This document shows, in pieces, positions 1-10,880 of a stretch of DNA of 64,000 nt. Origin of the DNA: Takakia lepidozioides. Taxonomy: Eukaryota; Streptophyta; Takakiopsida; Takakiales; Takakiaceae. Every line of letters starts with the position of its first letter. The first letter of the stretch is position 1. The DNA is taken from the NCBI GenBank assembly GCA_030704615.1, contig CM060731.1, positions 36,456,001 through 36,520,000 on the forward strand. Direction: 5' to 3'. The notes beneath the pieces were generated by a model. It was not told the DNA's origin, did not search any database, and was given only the letters and a program-made list of their open reading frames with translations. A program made the position numbers and the translations under genes.

Positions 1-1128
1 CAAGCGACCCAAGCAAGGTCAGGCTGATTACCATCCTCTCAAGGCATTGTGGGAGATCTAGACTTCTAATGGATTTCATGAGTTGCAGGATACACAAGCA
101 GGGCACACGGAGAAGAGGCATTCCAATTCTTTTCGCAAACACAACGGAGAGAGAAAATATCACATTCTAAATGCACTTTGGGAAGCGGGTGCAATGCCAG
201 ATCCAGGAAAGCCACAGGTTGAGTCTGAAACGTCTGTGGTGCTCTTGTTGAGGTGTATGTCTAGTGCTGGTCAAGTGCGGCAAAGATGTGGACGCTTGGG
301 TAGTGTTTAACAAATTGACAGAATGAAATGTGGTCTCTCACATTGGACTCCCATGATTGTAGGATGTTTATTTTGTGTGATGTTGAATCAGCAGAAGGAA
401 GCGCCTTTATGGACCGTCCCCTCCAATCACTTGATTGAGTGTATATGGTATACCACAGCTCTAAAATTGCTGGACAAGAATGTCAGCTGCTTCCATCACT
501 TCAAGGATGGGGTTAGTCCTTGTGAGGAATTCTAGTGACAGAACTGAAACTTCTCAGGAACTTCAGCCAATTCTTCTCCCTCCAAGGTTTCCTGCTATGC
601 ACTCCACTTGTTACGGATCAGAGCTTTGATAACGTCACCCATATCATGTATTCCAGATAATGTTGACATCACGACCTACCTATGGTTGAAGGCTTGATGC
701 AATGGGCTGGAGTGGATTTTTGCCCGTTGATCAAAGACTGCAATCTTGGTCTGGCTAAGATGAGCTAGAGGTGTAAATGGTCATTCACAGTGGGATGTGT
801 CCTCGCCACGAGGAGATGACCTCAGAAAGCAGACACCTTGGAAATTTGGGACACATGAGACGACACTGGGGGTTGTATCAACCAAAGAAACAACAAAAGA
901 GCAAGAGGAGGAAGGTGCTTTTGGTGTTCCAAAGCTGTCAAATAGGCTTTACATGCAGCTGTGTAGAAAGAACTTACCAGGTCTATCTGTGACTAAACAA
1001 ATCTACGGGTTTCAAGTGCTCACTGGGCAACAGGAAAAGGAAGCAAAACATAAATAGCTGAATTATGCTGAGACAAATTTGCAAATTCTTGTCTTCACTG
1101 GAAAGACTCGTGCCAAAGACTGGGGAAG
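1..1128. other. no supported gene
   Basis: Only short overlapping open frames occur here (for example 323-535 and 777-1057), with no recognisable domain and no consistent splice structure. I see nothing I can name. Confidence 0.5.
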
Positions 1129-1404
1129 TATTCAAAGGGATTCAAACTAATGTCGTGGCAAACTCAGTGTTAAAAAATACTAAATTGAAAGCCACCTTAC
1201 TACTTAAATTAAGGTCACTCACCTTATTCTCAAGGTAATTACTATCAAAATTTAGTGGCTGGTCAATTCAAAGGGATTGAGACTAATGTCGTGGCAAACT
1301 CTGTGGTAAAAGATACCAAATTGAAAGCCATGTTACAACTCGAATTAAGGTCACTCACCTTATTCTCAAAGTAATTCTCACCCTCAAAAATTAGTGGCTA
1401 GCCA
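1129..1404. repeat. two-copy direct tandem repeat, about 137 bp unit
   Basis: Two adjacent diverged copies (about 1129-1264 and 1265-1404) share the blocks TTCAAAGGGATT, ACTAATGTCGTGGCAAACTC, AATTGAAAGCCA and AAGGTCACTCACCTTATTCT in the same order and spacing. No open frame runs through both copies. It looks like an old non-coding tandem duplication or part of a repeat family. Confidence 0.8.
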
Positions 1405-2293
1405 ATGGACCTCTGAGCAAACCTGTGGTCACAGACCACATTGGTGATTCACATGCTGATTGTTACTGGCCATCTGTATGCCCCCATCCCTCATAGATTG
1501 AAAGAAGACACCTTTGAGCCTGAAGTGAAAAAGGCAAGCAGACACTAAGAAGTACTCTACCAAGCTAACCCATCGGAGGTTTGCCAGATCCCAACATTTG
1601 TCCAACAATTCCTGTCACCTGCGTGACAACAACATATGAGCACCAAAGCCAGTGTAAATAAAAGATACTTCTGCTTGCAGGTACTGCCCACAGTCAACGG
1701 TGGGTCCTATCATACATAGCAATAACCTACATTCTGGTAGCACAAAGGATAATGGGGTCTTCACTCTGGCAAGCACAGACTTCAAACGTGCTTGGGTTCA
1801 CCTAACATGTTCTTTGCGTAGACAACAGTGTGACTGAGTTAAGTTTCCCACATTGAAGATAAAACCTGATGTACATCCCGTATTGTAAGTCATCCCTCAT
1901 TTCGGAATCAGTCACCAAATCAAGTCCTATCTGAGCAACCTATTTCAACATGAGCTGTATTACGTTCATGAAACACTCCCAAGAATCTAACCTGTTGTTT
2001 TCTACAACCTGGCAATTGCTATCCTGGTGAATGCCCATCCCTGAAATGCCTGCATGACTCATACCTGCCAGTACTTGGCAACACAACGATCAATGCAGCT
2101 ATTTTCTCCAACATTCAGATCCGCCTCCTTGTACCTAAGGTAATTGTCATGCCCCACTCATCGATGAAAAGAAGGAAAACATGTGTATGACAGGACTGAT
2201 AAGAGACAATTGTTGTGCCCACAGGAGGCCAAAGGGCCTTCAATAGCACACACCAATACCTGTATAAATATAAAAATTGGAGAGAGAATGTAC
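1405..2293. other. intergenic sequence downstream of the LINE
   Basis: No gene is supported. The right end abuts the 3' terminus of the minus-strand LINE. The sequence just left of 2294 (GAGAGAGAATGTACTCATAAG on the plus strand) is the LINE tail, which recurs at the other copies of this family. Confidence 0.4.
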
Positions 2294-5110
2294 TCATAAG
2301 ACGTTGTTTGCCGTAGCCTTGTGGCCATTGACCCCGCGCCCAGTTTGAGCGGGAACAAAAGGGACAGAACCTACCTCTGTCAGGGGCTGACGTTGGTAGT
2401 AAGACTTACCTCCATATAAAGAATTAATCCGGGTTTTCCAGATATCCTCTAGAAATCCCTTCACACAAGCATCAATCTGCTGTGTGTGATTTGCCCAAAA
2501 ACTAGGCCTCAGGAGGGCCTGGGCTTTTGGCTCAGCCTCGAGACTTTCAAAGTTGGTAAACAGGGGTACAGGCACAATTCCCTTAATAGATTTGAAGAGA
2601 GCGTCTCTTTGGTGAGAGAACCCCGGACAGTGTATCAGAAAATGAATACTGTCTTCAGATTGCCCACACAACGGGCAATTGCACTCTCCCTTTCCTCTCT
2701 GCTTCTGTTTGCTGTTCAAAGGTAGGCTTCCTGCCCTGAGTTTAAATTTCAGTCTAGTGCCGAGAGTGGGTAGACCCTTGAGGTCATCCAAGATGTCCTC
2801 CCCCATGTCACAGACTGGAAACAAGTTCAGGGAAGTTTTCTGCCTAACTTCATTTTCATCAGACAATCTCATGGCAACAGACATGGCTGAGGACACTACA
2901 GCCTCTACGTCAGATTTATCCAGCAGGGTCAAGACTTGCGGATCCAGGTCCAGGTCCTTGAGGATCTCTTCTACTCTCTTCTGCCAGGACTTAGCCTGTT
3001 TGACAGGGCGGTCCTGTTTCCAAGATATAGAGTCGATTATTTTAGGATATCTGGTGTTGGGCATATGTTGCAGCTGACCCCACCATCTGACCTTGAATTC
3101 ATCTCATCGGGAGCTTAAGGACGGAATGCCAAACTCACCCCGAACAGCCACATTGGCTGTTTTGGAGCATGCTGACATACACTCCTTAAGCACCCCCACT
3201 TGAATGGATTCTAGAGACTTAGCCTGGTTGGAGTTATCAACCCATATAGCAGATCCGTACTCCAAGGCAGGTCTAATAACGCGACAAAGCATGGTTTTCT
3301 TAACCTCAGAGTTGACCCCTCTGCAGTGGAAAAATTTAGTGAGCCCCAGAGCTTTGCCCTTGCCAGATTGAACAACTTTCCGGATATGTGCATCCCAATT
3401 ACAATTGGAGGAGAACTCAACGCCCAGGTAAGTGTAGGAAGGGAGGACCGGGATCTCTTGGCTACCCCACTGCCACTTAAGATCACTTCCTCTCCTCCTC
3501 TGTCGTTGAATGCTACCACTGCACATTTGCTGACATTAGCCTCTAGCCCCCAAAGATCAAAGTATCTCTTCGCGCAATCAATCAACTCCTAGAGATTGGT
3601 TGGAGTCTCCCCTATGCCTGCGAAGTCATCTGCAAACATAAGGGCTGGTATGTCAAAAAGGCTTATGACACAGTGTGGAGAGGTGGCCTATGGTTCCGCC
3701 TCTGGTCTTGTGGGATCAAGGGAAAGATGTGGAGAGTTGTCCACAACTTGTATGCTCACACCAAAAGCTGTGTCACTGTTAACGGACAGAAGTCCAACTT
3801 CTTTGACATAGACCAAGGTGTAGCTCAAGGATGTACTCTCTCCCCTCTGCTCTTCAATGTTTTCATCAATCAACTCCTCGAGGATGTGGAAAGTGAGGGA
3901 TTTGGGTTAAGGGTGGGTGAAAAGACATAAGTGGGTTTCCCTTCTTTTTTCCTTCCCTGGATAATCTGGCTTAGAGTGAAGATATGATCCACACAGCCCC
4001 TGTTTCGCCGAAAGCCAGCTTGGCCTTCGTGGAAACAACCTCTAGACTCCAGATCTACCTCGAGACGAGTACTTATAACTCTGCAGAATGTCTTGCCAAC
4101 AGCATTGAGGAGCATGATGCCACGGTAGTTCCCCGGTTCTTCTCTGTCACCCTTCTTGTATAGATTGACAATGACCCCCTGTCGCCAGCGAAAGGGGATC
4201 ATTTCAGTCTTCCAGATAAGGTTAAAGAGGAGAACTAGGGCCTCTATCATGGGATCGCCACCGTGCTTGATAAGCTCGTTGACAATACCATCAGGTCCAC
4301 CAGCTTTATATCCATTTAAATGTTCAATTGCTTCCACAATCTCAGAAGAACTAATGGGAGCATTATAAGCCATTGAAATATACTCCAGTTCATCAGGGCT
4401 GTTTTGAATCATAGGAACAGTTTTTCCAACTGTGTCCCTCCATTCAGCAGAAGACCCCTCACTGTTAGACCTAGAAGTTCTGCCAAGGATACTGTAGTGA
4501 GTTTCAAAGGTTTTGACAATGTCAACCGATGAAGTCACCACTGCACCTTTAGTAGTCTTCAGCGCTTGTACTTGCTGACCGTTTTTCGGTTTGTACAAAC
4601 GATGAAGGGCCAACCAGAATTTCTTGTCATTACCACCATGGTGGTTTGAGTTTGTCCCAGTATAATTTCTTCTGAGACCTAACAAACTGATTGATATCTT
4701 TACGGAGCTGGTAGTACCTCGCCCACAATTCTCTGTTGCTTCCAAATTGCAGCACCCTTTATAGAGGGCTCGTCTCTCAGCTATCTTGAGTTTAATCTCA
4801 TTAGTCCACCAATTAACTGCTCTACCGCAGACAATTAGTTTCCTCCCAATGATCTTGTCAGCCACGGAGGAAACGAAACTCTCCCAAGAGTCCACTGCTC
4901 TTTCGACTTCATTTCTTGCATTAACAGAGCGTGACTGAAGTTCTTGGAGCGATTGGACAAAATGAGGGAGAGCCTCTTGCAAGGCCTGGACGTACTCAGT
5001 CTTGACCTCCTCATTGTGGAATTTTTCTATGCGCCACTTCCGAATCGAACGTTTCACAGATCTCTTGGTGGTGGGAAAACACCTTTTGATCTCAGTCCAA
5101 ACCCGGAAGT
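2294..5110 (-). mobile_element. degenerate 5'-truncated LINE (non-LTR retrotransposon), reverse transcriptase and C-terminal region
   Basis: Read on the minus strand from about 5057 to 2294, the parts follow LINE ORF2 order. First comes a post-endonuclease linker with WWTNEIKLKIAERRALYK. The reverse transcriptase then begins with GGPDGI, NYRGIMLLNAVGK and QAGFRRNRGCVDHIF, and its FADD active-site motif lies at about 3640-3620. A thumb/connection region follows (YLGVEFSSNCNWDAHIRK; RPALEYGSAIW), and a C-terminal Cys/His motif, CPLCGQSEDSIHFLIHC (about 2680-2630), completes it. No endonuclease domain precedes it; the element stops at a GA microsatellite, so it is 5'-truncated. It is dead: there is an in-frame stop just after the FADD segment, frameshifts near 3530 and 3100, and a block of the RT in inverted orientation (3650-3929). 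The final coding block, ending NGHKATANNVL, recurs at 28.0 and 62.5 kb, which marks the family's 3' end. Confidence 0.92.
3650..3929 (+). other. inverted segment of the LINE reverse transcriptase
   Basis: This stretch encodes RT motifs on the plus strand (KKAYDTVWRGGLWFRLW, then QGVAQGCTLSPLLFNVFIN), while RT sequence on both sides reads on the minus strand. Turned round, it falls exactly where RT motifs A and B are missing, between GKPTYV and IPALMFADD. The two ends carry the inverted hexamer TATGTC (3649-3654) and GACATA (3924-3929). A few codons expected just before KKAYD are absent, so the event probably also deleted some bases. Confidence 0.85.

Positions 5111-5149
<39 letters not shown>
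5111..5149. repeat. (GA)n microsatellite at the LINE 5' truncation point
   Basis: An almost perfect GA dinucleotide run of about 38 bp sits immediately upstream of the first LINE-coding codons (minus sense). It may have been the target site or arisen at the junction. Confidence 0.95.
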
Positions 5150-5152
<3 letters not shown>

Positions 5153-6268
5153 TTATTTGTTGATCTACGCTATCGAGGATTTTTCACCTTACCTTTTGAC
5201 TAAATTTTTATCCTTTCTCCAGGACTAAGGCAAAGAAAAAGGTGGCATGTGCAGGGCGGGCAACACCTTGAAATGGAAGAGTGTAAAAGAAGAGCTACAA
5301 CTCCATTCTCAGAGAAGATTGATTGCAATGTACTTGGCTTCAGATTCAACACCAATCTTTCGCTAACAGATAGCACCCAAAATTAGAAGGGTAGGACGGA
5401 GATGAAAAAAAGAGAGGCAGACACTCACTTTCTTTCAACGCACTTATCAAAACATGTCTGCGTCAGCCTGCACCGTCCAACCGACTCCATCTCTATTAAC
5501 ATGTCCCCTGATAATTTTTAATGACCCAAAAAAATGATAATAGAGTTAGACTCGAATCTAAACAAGGGGGAGTCGGGACACAAAACCTCCACTACCAACC
5601 GAGATAGCCTTCTGGATTTAAGACTGGTTCACCAATGACCTAAACTCAATCCAAAAATCAACGATCAAGCAGAACCGAAGAAAGAAGTGGGCGACAGTTG
5701 GACGGAGTAGCAGAAAACATAGACCATAACGGGACAGGGTTCGAATGTTCACTTGTTAAAAAGATCAACTCTATACTCCATTTCCTGCTGTGCCATTCCA
5801 AATATCTGCAAGACCCACCAGCGTCGCATTACTATCAAACGTGGAGCTTCAAGGAGAGTGTGATTAGGGCACAGACTCCAACAGAAAAAAGAAGAATCCC
5901 ATGGGACAACAAAGCACAACCATAGACAAAAATACACCCGAAAAAAAACCGATACAGAGAGAGAGAGAAGAGAGAGGCGGTACCTGCTCCTTGTCAACTG
6001 GGATCCCCGCCATGGTGATGCACAGCCGATACGCAGATTCCTTGCGGCTTGAGAGACAAGGCGGCCAAAAGAGCAGACTTTGTCTCAGTTCCCACTAATT
6101 TTCAACTGTTAGTATCACAGTGGTCCATCCGCATATAGTTCTCAATGATAATAACAATGTTCCCATGATATAAGCGCCCCCACACAGTGCCCTTCCTTAA
6201 AGGCAATCTGGCCGAATAAACTTTTGCACACTTACAAATAAAAAGTGGCCAAACACCTCTGAACATTC
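5150..6268. other. no supported gene
   Basis: Short open frames only, with no recognisable product. A short GA-rich run (5960-5975) is present. Confidence 0.4.
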
Positions 6269-6341
6269 GGGGATGTAGCTCAAATGGTAGAGCGATCGCT
6301 TCGCATGCGATAGGTAGGGGGATCGATGCCCCCCATCTCCA
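6269..6341 (+). tRNA. tRNA-Ala (anticodon CGC)
   Basis: The sequence folds as a complete nuclear tRNA of 73 bases including the discriminator A. The acceptor stem GGGGATG pairs with CATCTCC and includes the G3:U70 wobble that identifies alanine tRNAs. The D-arm is GCTC/GAGC. The anticodon stem ATCGC/GCGAT closes a loop TTCGCAT with anticodon CGC (codon GCG). The T-stem GGGGG/CCCCC closes loop ATCGATG; the A at position 54 is also usual in plant tRNA-Ala genes as I remember them. No intron is seen. The first T-run that could end Pol III transcription is TTTTT near 6390, about 50 bases downstream. It could be functional, or the young head of a tRNA-derived SINE. Confidence 0.88.
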
Positions 6342-6823
6342 CTCGCTATAATTGTAGAGATACACGCCAGTGACGACCCCTACGGCACTTTTTGCCGTCT
6401 TAGTTGTAACTTGTAGCCTGCAGCTTATGCCCTTTTGCAAGGGCAGCTTGGGAGAAGGCCCTGTCTCTTTACTACTGCTGGTCTGATTGCATAACCTAGG
6501 TGATCCTGGGTTCGATCCTTCAACATGTGCCTTCAGACCCCATCGTCCATTGGGCCCTCGATGGCCTAAGTGTTGAGCAGTACGCTCTGTAAAATTCACA
6601 GTGACTGGACGTTAAAGAAACTTTCTCTTTATCCTTCCATTATGCTTTTGAATATTAAGGATGGAAGCATCTTCAGATCCCTCGGAGGCATCTTCAGATC
6701 CCTCGGAGGCATCTTCATGTGGCATATTTGGAAGTCAAGATGTGCGGTTGTTTTCCGGAGTGTAAGGCCTTGTTTGCAGAAATTATTGTACTCGGCAAGT
6801 CACTGAGACAAGCTGCGAGCTAC
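6342..6823. other. Pol III box relics and a short tandem repeat
   Basis: A perfect B-box sequence, GGTTCGATCC, lies at 6509-6518, and an A-box-like TGGCCTAAGTG lies near 6562, but they are in the wrong order for one tRNA gene. A 24-bp unit (GCATCTTCAGATCCCTCGGA) is repeated about 2.5 times at 6665-6716. Together with the tRNA-Ala on the left and the SINE on the right, this suggests a pile-up of tRNA-derived sequences. No protein gene is supported. Confidence 0.45.
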
Positions 6824-6827
6824 TATG

Positions 6828-7081
6828 TCTTTCTTTCTTTCTTTTTTTTTTCCTCCTCCTTTTTTGTTTTAAAAAACACAGCTCACAAATCATGCCCCTT
6901 AATTATAGTGAGAGGAGAAAATAACCTCTTTCATAGTAACCTCACCGTGAAGGCTTTCGCATGGGAAACCGCCCAACGGAAAAGGAGAGATGAACATACC
7001 ACACCCATCAAGGTACTCTAGCAGGATTTGACCCCAAAACATCTGGTAGCATTCAGTGCGCTATCCAACTGAGCTACTAAC
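6828..7081 (-). mobile_element. tRNA-derived SINE
   Basis: On the minus strand the element starts at 7081 with a tRNA-like head: A-box TAGCTCAGTTGG (7077-7066) and B-box GGGTCAAATCC (7034-7024), at tRNA-like spacing. A tRNA-unrelated body of about 150 bp follows, and it ends in an A-rich tail (the TTTCTTTCTTTTTTTTT tract on the plus strand at about 6828-6875). The head cannot fold into a full cloverleaf, since the acceptor and T-stems do not pair, so it is not a tRNA gene. Size and layout fit a plant-type SINE. The target-site duplication is not clear. Confidence 0.6.
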
Positions 7082-7090
7082 TGTTGGTAT

Positions 7091-7403
7091 CAGTGTTGTG
7101 CCGGTTGTGCCTTTTTAAGGAAACCCCCGGGTCCAGATCCGGGTTTTTGAAATTTGGAAAATCCGGGTTCGGGTCTAGGTTTTTGAACACGGAGTTGGGT
7201 CCGGGTCCTAATTGATTGATTAAATAAATAAGATTAATTAGAAATAATTCTTTTCTGTCATGTTTAAATAAATAAATGTCAGATGAATATCAATTTAAAA
7301 ATTTAAAAAAAAACTATTATTTATTTCTTTATTAAAAGTTAAAACCCGGACCCGGACCTGCCGGGTCACACCAAGGGTCAAAACCTGGACCCGCACAACA
7401 CTA
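7091..7403. mobile_element. hAT-like MITE
   Basis: The 313-bp element begins CAGTGTTGTGC and ends GCACAACACTA, a near-perfect 11-bp terminal inverted repeat. GTTGGTAT (7083-7090) and GTTGGAAA (7404-7411) flank it, matching at six of eight positions, as expected for an aged 8-bp hAT target duplication. The subterminal arms are rich in CCGGGTCCGGGT on one side and its complement (CCCGGACCCGG) on the other, so the element can fold back on itself. The core is AT-rich and has no coding capacity. CCGGGT-rich arms are a known trait of some plant hAT MITEs. Confidence 0.75.
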
Positions 7404-8064
7404 GTTGGAAATTGCTCATGGAATATGATGATGTGTTAGAGGTATCAGAAAAGAAGCTATGAGACATTCTTAATTGTAGTATAAATCAATTGACATGTAT
7501 GTACAACATCAAAAGAGAACATGCAGTTAAGTTCTTGCATAACAGAAGAAAGGTTGGGGTTGAAAAAAGAATAGGTCTCACGTTCACTGTATCTATGACA
7601 AACCATCACCTCAGCAACTAGTAGATTGCAGTAATGAGAAACTACTCCCTGCTTTGACCTCTGTGTATTTGACTCATAAGAGCATGTCTTGAAGTGCTTG
7701 TACAAAAGAATAGTGGTAGAGTATAAATGAGAGATTTGTCATAAGTATACTAAACAAAAAATGTCATTTATCGTGGCACCAATCTTTAAGCCAATGGAGT
7801 GTGATGATAAGTTGTACTTCTTTAATGCACCTACACATGACATCCTTCAACCCACATATGAGACAATACTCTAGAAGCCACCACTGGATTTGAGTGAATT
7901 TAGATGCTGACAATCCCCAGTCTACGTGCTGAAGTTGATCAATTTGTTGACCTCAGAACCCTGATGATTTCACTTCCAATTCAATGCCAACAATTTTATG
8001 AGCATGAATGCTTGATGACTAGCCAGTGGTCTTGCCAGCTCAATCTCTTGTCAAACTCTATTTC
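7404..8064. other. AT-rich intergenic DNA
   Basis: No gene, RNA or clear repeat is supported. The longest open frame (7457-7705, minus) has no recognisable motif. Confidence 0.4.
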
Positions 8065-8310
8065 TTAACCTAAAAACCTTAAGGGGGTAACCTTGGGAGG
8101 GAAAAACCAAATACATGAAGGGAAGATGACACCGGGGAAATCATAGGGGGTTACTTTCCCTGTGAGACCCCCTGGGGAAAAAATACACAAGGGAAAGACA
8201 CATGACACCGGAAAATCACAGGGGGTTTCTAAGGGTATATTGCCCAAATTCTCTTGAGGGAATTTTCTAAAAGCTCCTTGTGTAATATCTTTTCCAGTGG
8301 AGGGTTTACA
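8065..8310. repeat. GGGAAA-rich diverged repeat, copy 1
   Basis: Short motifs such as ACACCGG(G)GAAA, ATCA(C/T)AGGGGGTT and ACAAGGGAAA recur irregularly. The block ends with AAAAGCTCCTTGTGTAAT. The same motif set, in the same order and with the same type of ending (GAAAGCTCGTTGTGTAAT), occurs at 10390-10880, so the two are copies of one repeat family. Identity unknown; an LTR remnant is possible. Confidence 0.6.
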
Positions 8311-8864
8311 ACTTGAACTTACAGTCTTTTCGAAGTTGATTCACCACAGCGTTGGAGGTTAAGAAATACTTGAGCACTCGTAAGCCTAAATTGGCTAAGT
8401 TCTCATTTTGCTATGACAGTACCATTGTGCACATGATGAGATGGTCAGTGTATAACTTGTATAAGAAGTTTAAATAATTTAAATACAATATAAAAAAATT
8501 GTCGGTTGGTTAGAAGACCATAGTTCACTGAAATTACGGACAAAATGGTGGTGAAAGTAGGGTCTATGAAAACAACAAGACTTGTTTGGGTGTTCTATAT
8601 AATCTCTCTACAACAGATATGACCACGGGGTATCTTGTATATCCTCATGCACAATACAACAAACAGTTCCGAACGATGAGTGATTGTCGAAAGAACAAAG
8701 GCCTAAGAAGTTAAGGGTATTGTTTTTTTTGTTTTTTTTTCCGGAAAAGGGACTGAGGCGCTGCTCGAACTTTATTATAGTTATTGGAGGGAAAAATATT
8801 GCTCTTAGAAATGAAGATTGTAGTATTTTAGACGTGATAAGTTTTCATGTAGAGGTTCACGTCT
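8311..8864. other. AT-rich intergenic DNA
   Basis: No gene is supported. A poly-T/G-rich stretch lies near 8720-8745. Confidence 0.35.
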
Positions 8865-9420
8865 TATAATTTTTCCACTAGTATAAATTCTTAATAATCT
8901 TCTATATTATGATGTACTAAAGATGAGTTAATGCTTGTGCAGATTTCCAACATACATTCTAAATTCCAATGTTTCTAAGAAGCCTGGTGTTGCAACTTGC
9001 TTCTATTCCTTGGATTGAAGGTTTTAGCGCTGAACCAACCATGCCAAAAAACTGTAAGTTTGTAGAGGCTTCTAATTTTTATACTAATAATATAAGTTCT
9101 TAATATAATCTTTAGTATTATGAGGTAATAAATATGAGTTGTAACTAGTGTAGATTTCCAGCATTATGAAGTCCAATGTATCCGAGAAGGATGCTGCTCT
9201 TATTCTTAGAAGTGACGGTTTCAACATTGAATCAATGATGCTAGACATTGTAAGTGTATAGAGGCTTATAATTTTGGTACCAATATAAATTCTTAATAAT
9301 CTTTAGTATTTTGAGGTACTAAAGATGAATTGATACTTGTGCAGATTTCTAGCACCATGAAGTCCAACATACGAAAAAAATCTATGATTGCCACAAAAAA
9401 CATGGTGGAATAGTTTTCAT
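8865..9420 (+). repeat. three-copy tandem repeat with exon/intron-like structure
   Basis: Three diverged direct copies with periods of about 211 and 191 bp. Each has an AT-rich block (CTTATAATTTT, then TAAATTCTTAATAATCTT, then GAGGTACTAAAGATGA) that ends TTGTGCAG or GTGTAG, followed by a more GC-rich block starting ATTTC(C/T)A(A/G)CA. The GC-rich blocks (8943-9053, 9154-9249, from 9345) end in GTAAGT. The AT-rich blocks therefore look like introns (GTAAGT to TGYAG) and the GC-rich blocks like exons. The middle exon-like block is 96 bp and open (contains SEKDAALILRSDGFNIESMM); the first has an indel and a stop. It is probably the relic of a gene with duplicated exons, or a repeat that mimics one. 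Confidence 0.6.
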
Positions 9421-9479
9421 GAAAATGATGGAGAAAAAGAGATCTCGAGTCATATATAGTTTGTAGATAAACTGGCACT

Positions 9480-10389
9480 GTTGTACTTAAAGTATTTTCT
9501 TTCAGAGTTGGGTCATAAAATGCCTAAACTCAATGATTTGGGGGTGGATGTAACAGATTTCCGATGAGCTTTTCTTTCCAGCGAAAAAGTGATAACCGTT
9601 CATGTCTGCATGGGTTTAAATAATATTCATGATGTCTTGCTAGGCATCACAACATATGGATTGAGAGTTCTAAAGAAGAAAAGAGCAATATTTGTTTCAC
9701 CAAAAGACCAAACACCTTGATGAAGTGGTGAAGTGGGCATTACGGAAAAAAAAAAAACTTTGGTGAGCCTTCCAAGCCCGAAAGATGGATGTTTTGACTA
9801 GTTGAATGCAGACTACATTCTATGGATAGGTATGGCTTGTACCATTGTAAGTCTTGTCTATTATACTTGAACTTTTCTATATGGACAAATTTTGTTGGAT
9901 ATAGGGTTTTTAATTGAAATAAGTCATGGAACTAATATAGTCCTCCAAATTCACATCAGTGAAGTTTGCTAGAACGTCATGCAAAGTGACAATGCTTTGA
10001 CTCGTCTAAATTGAGAGAACTGCTTCTCCGTTTATTGAGTAGAAGTGATGACTCTCCAAAGTGTTTGTTGTAGATGTTCGTGAGTACTACAAATGATGTT
10101 AGTTGGTTCCAACTTGACTTATCAATGTACTGTACTTTTGTGAACCTTGTCTAAAAGGACATTTTCTATGGGAGCAATAATCTTGTTGGATATAAAATTT
10201 CTAATTGGTGCTTTTGGTTGCATTGAATAGATAAGGCGGTTGCTTGAAATGTTAGTGAGGATGTGCTACAAATGATTGATTATGTTTGAACAAAGGACGA
10301 TATTTGTGGCAGCCAGCTAAATTGTGTGTCAAAGTCACAGCTACACACATCAAACCTGTGGATATCTTTGGACCATAGAATGATAAAAA
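9480..10389. other. AT-rich intergenic DNA
   Basis: No gene is supported. Short A-runs occur near 9750. Nothing recognisable. Confidence 0.35.
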
Positions 10390-10880
10390 TACCATACAAA
10401 AATATCAAAGGGAAAAAAACACTTACTCTCGCGGGGAAATTGCACGGGATAAGATAATCCACGGTAAAAATGTACACAAGGGAAAACACCACAAAATCAC
10501 AGAGAAAAAAACATACTCGTGCGAGGAAAATTGCACAAGACAAGGGGAAATGTAAATGTGAGAAAAACATACTCTTGCACGGAAAATTTCAGACAGCCTA
10601 AAGGGAAAATGTACACCAGGAAAAACACAAAAACCTCATGGAAATAAATATTACCCTCACATGGAAAAGTACATACGGATAAGCTAAGCTATAGAGAACA
10701 TCGACACCGGGAAAAGCTCAAAGGAAAAGTCCACGGGATTTATTTTTTGGCTTTCTCTCGGAAATCAAAGGGAAATTTTTTTCTTTGTTGCACTCCTTTT
10801 GATGTGCATCAATTTGTAAGGGCATACTTTGCCTTAAGGGAATGTGTTGAAAGCTCGTTGTGTAATTCATTCGATTTGCT
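10390..10880. repeat. GGGAAA-rich diverged tandem repeat, copy 2
   Basis: Four or five imperfect units of roughly 70-90 bp carry AAAAACA(C/T)A-CTC(G/T)(C/T)GC-GGAAA-TTGCAC. Further motifs TGTACAC(A/C)AGGGAAAA and ACACCGGGAAAAG follow. The block ends with a segment (CCTTAAGGGAATGTG to TTGTGTAAT) also found at the end of the 8.1-8.3 kb copy. No coding potential is evident. Confidence 0.65.

Noticed and set aside
1129-1404. CRISPR-like direct repeats
   Set aside because: There are only two long diverged copies with no spacers, and the genome is eukaryotic.
3596-3930. Independent plus-strand RT gene
   Set aside because: The 90-codon frame has only RT motifs A and B and fits the gap in the surrounding minus-strand LINE, so it is an inverted piece of that element.
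7010-7081. Second tRNA gene on the minus strand
   Set aside because: A and B boxes are present, but the acceptor and T-stems do not pair and an A-rich tail follows 200 bp later; called a SINE instead.
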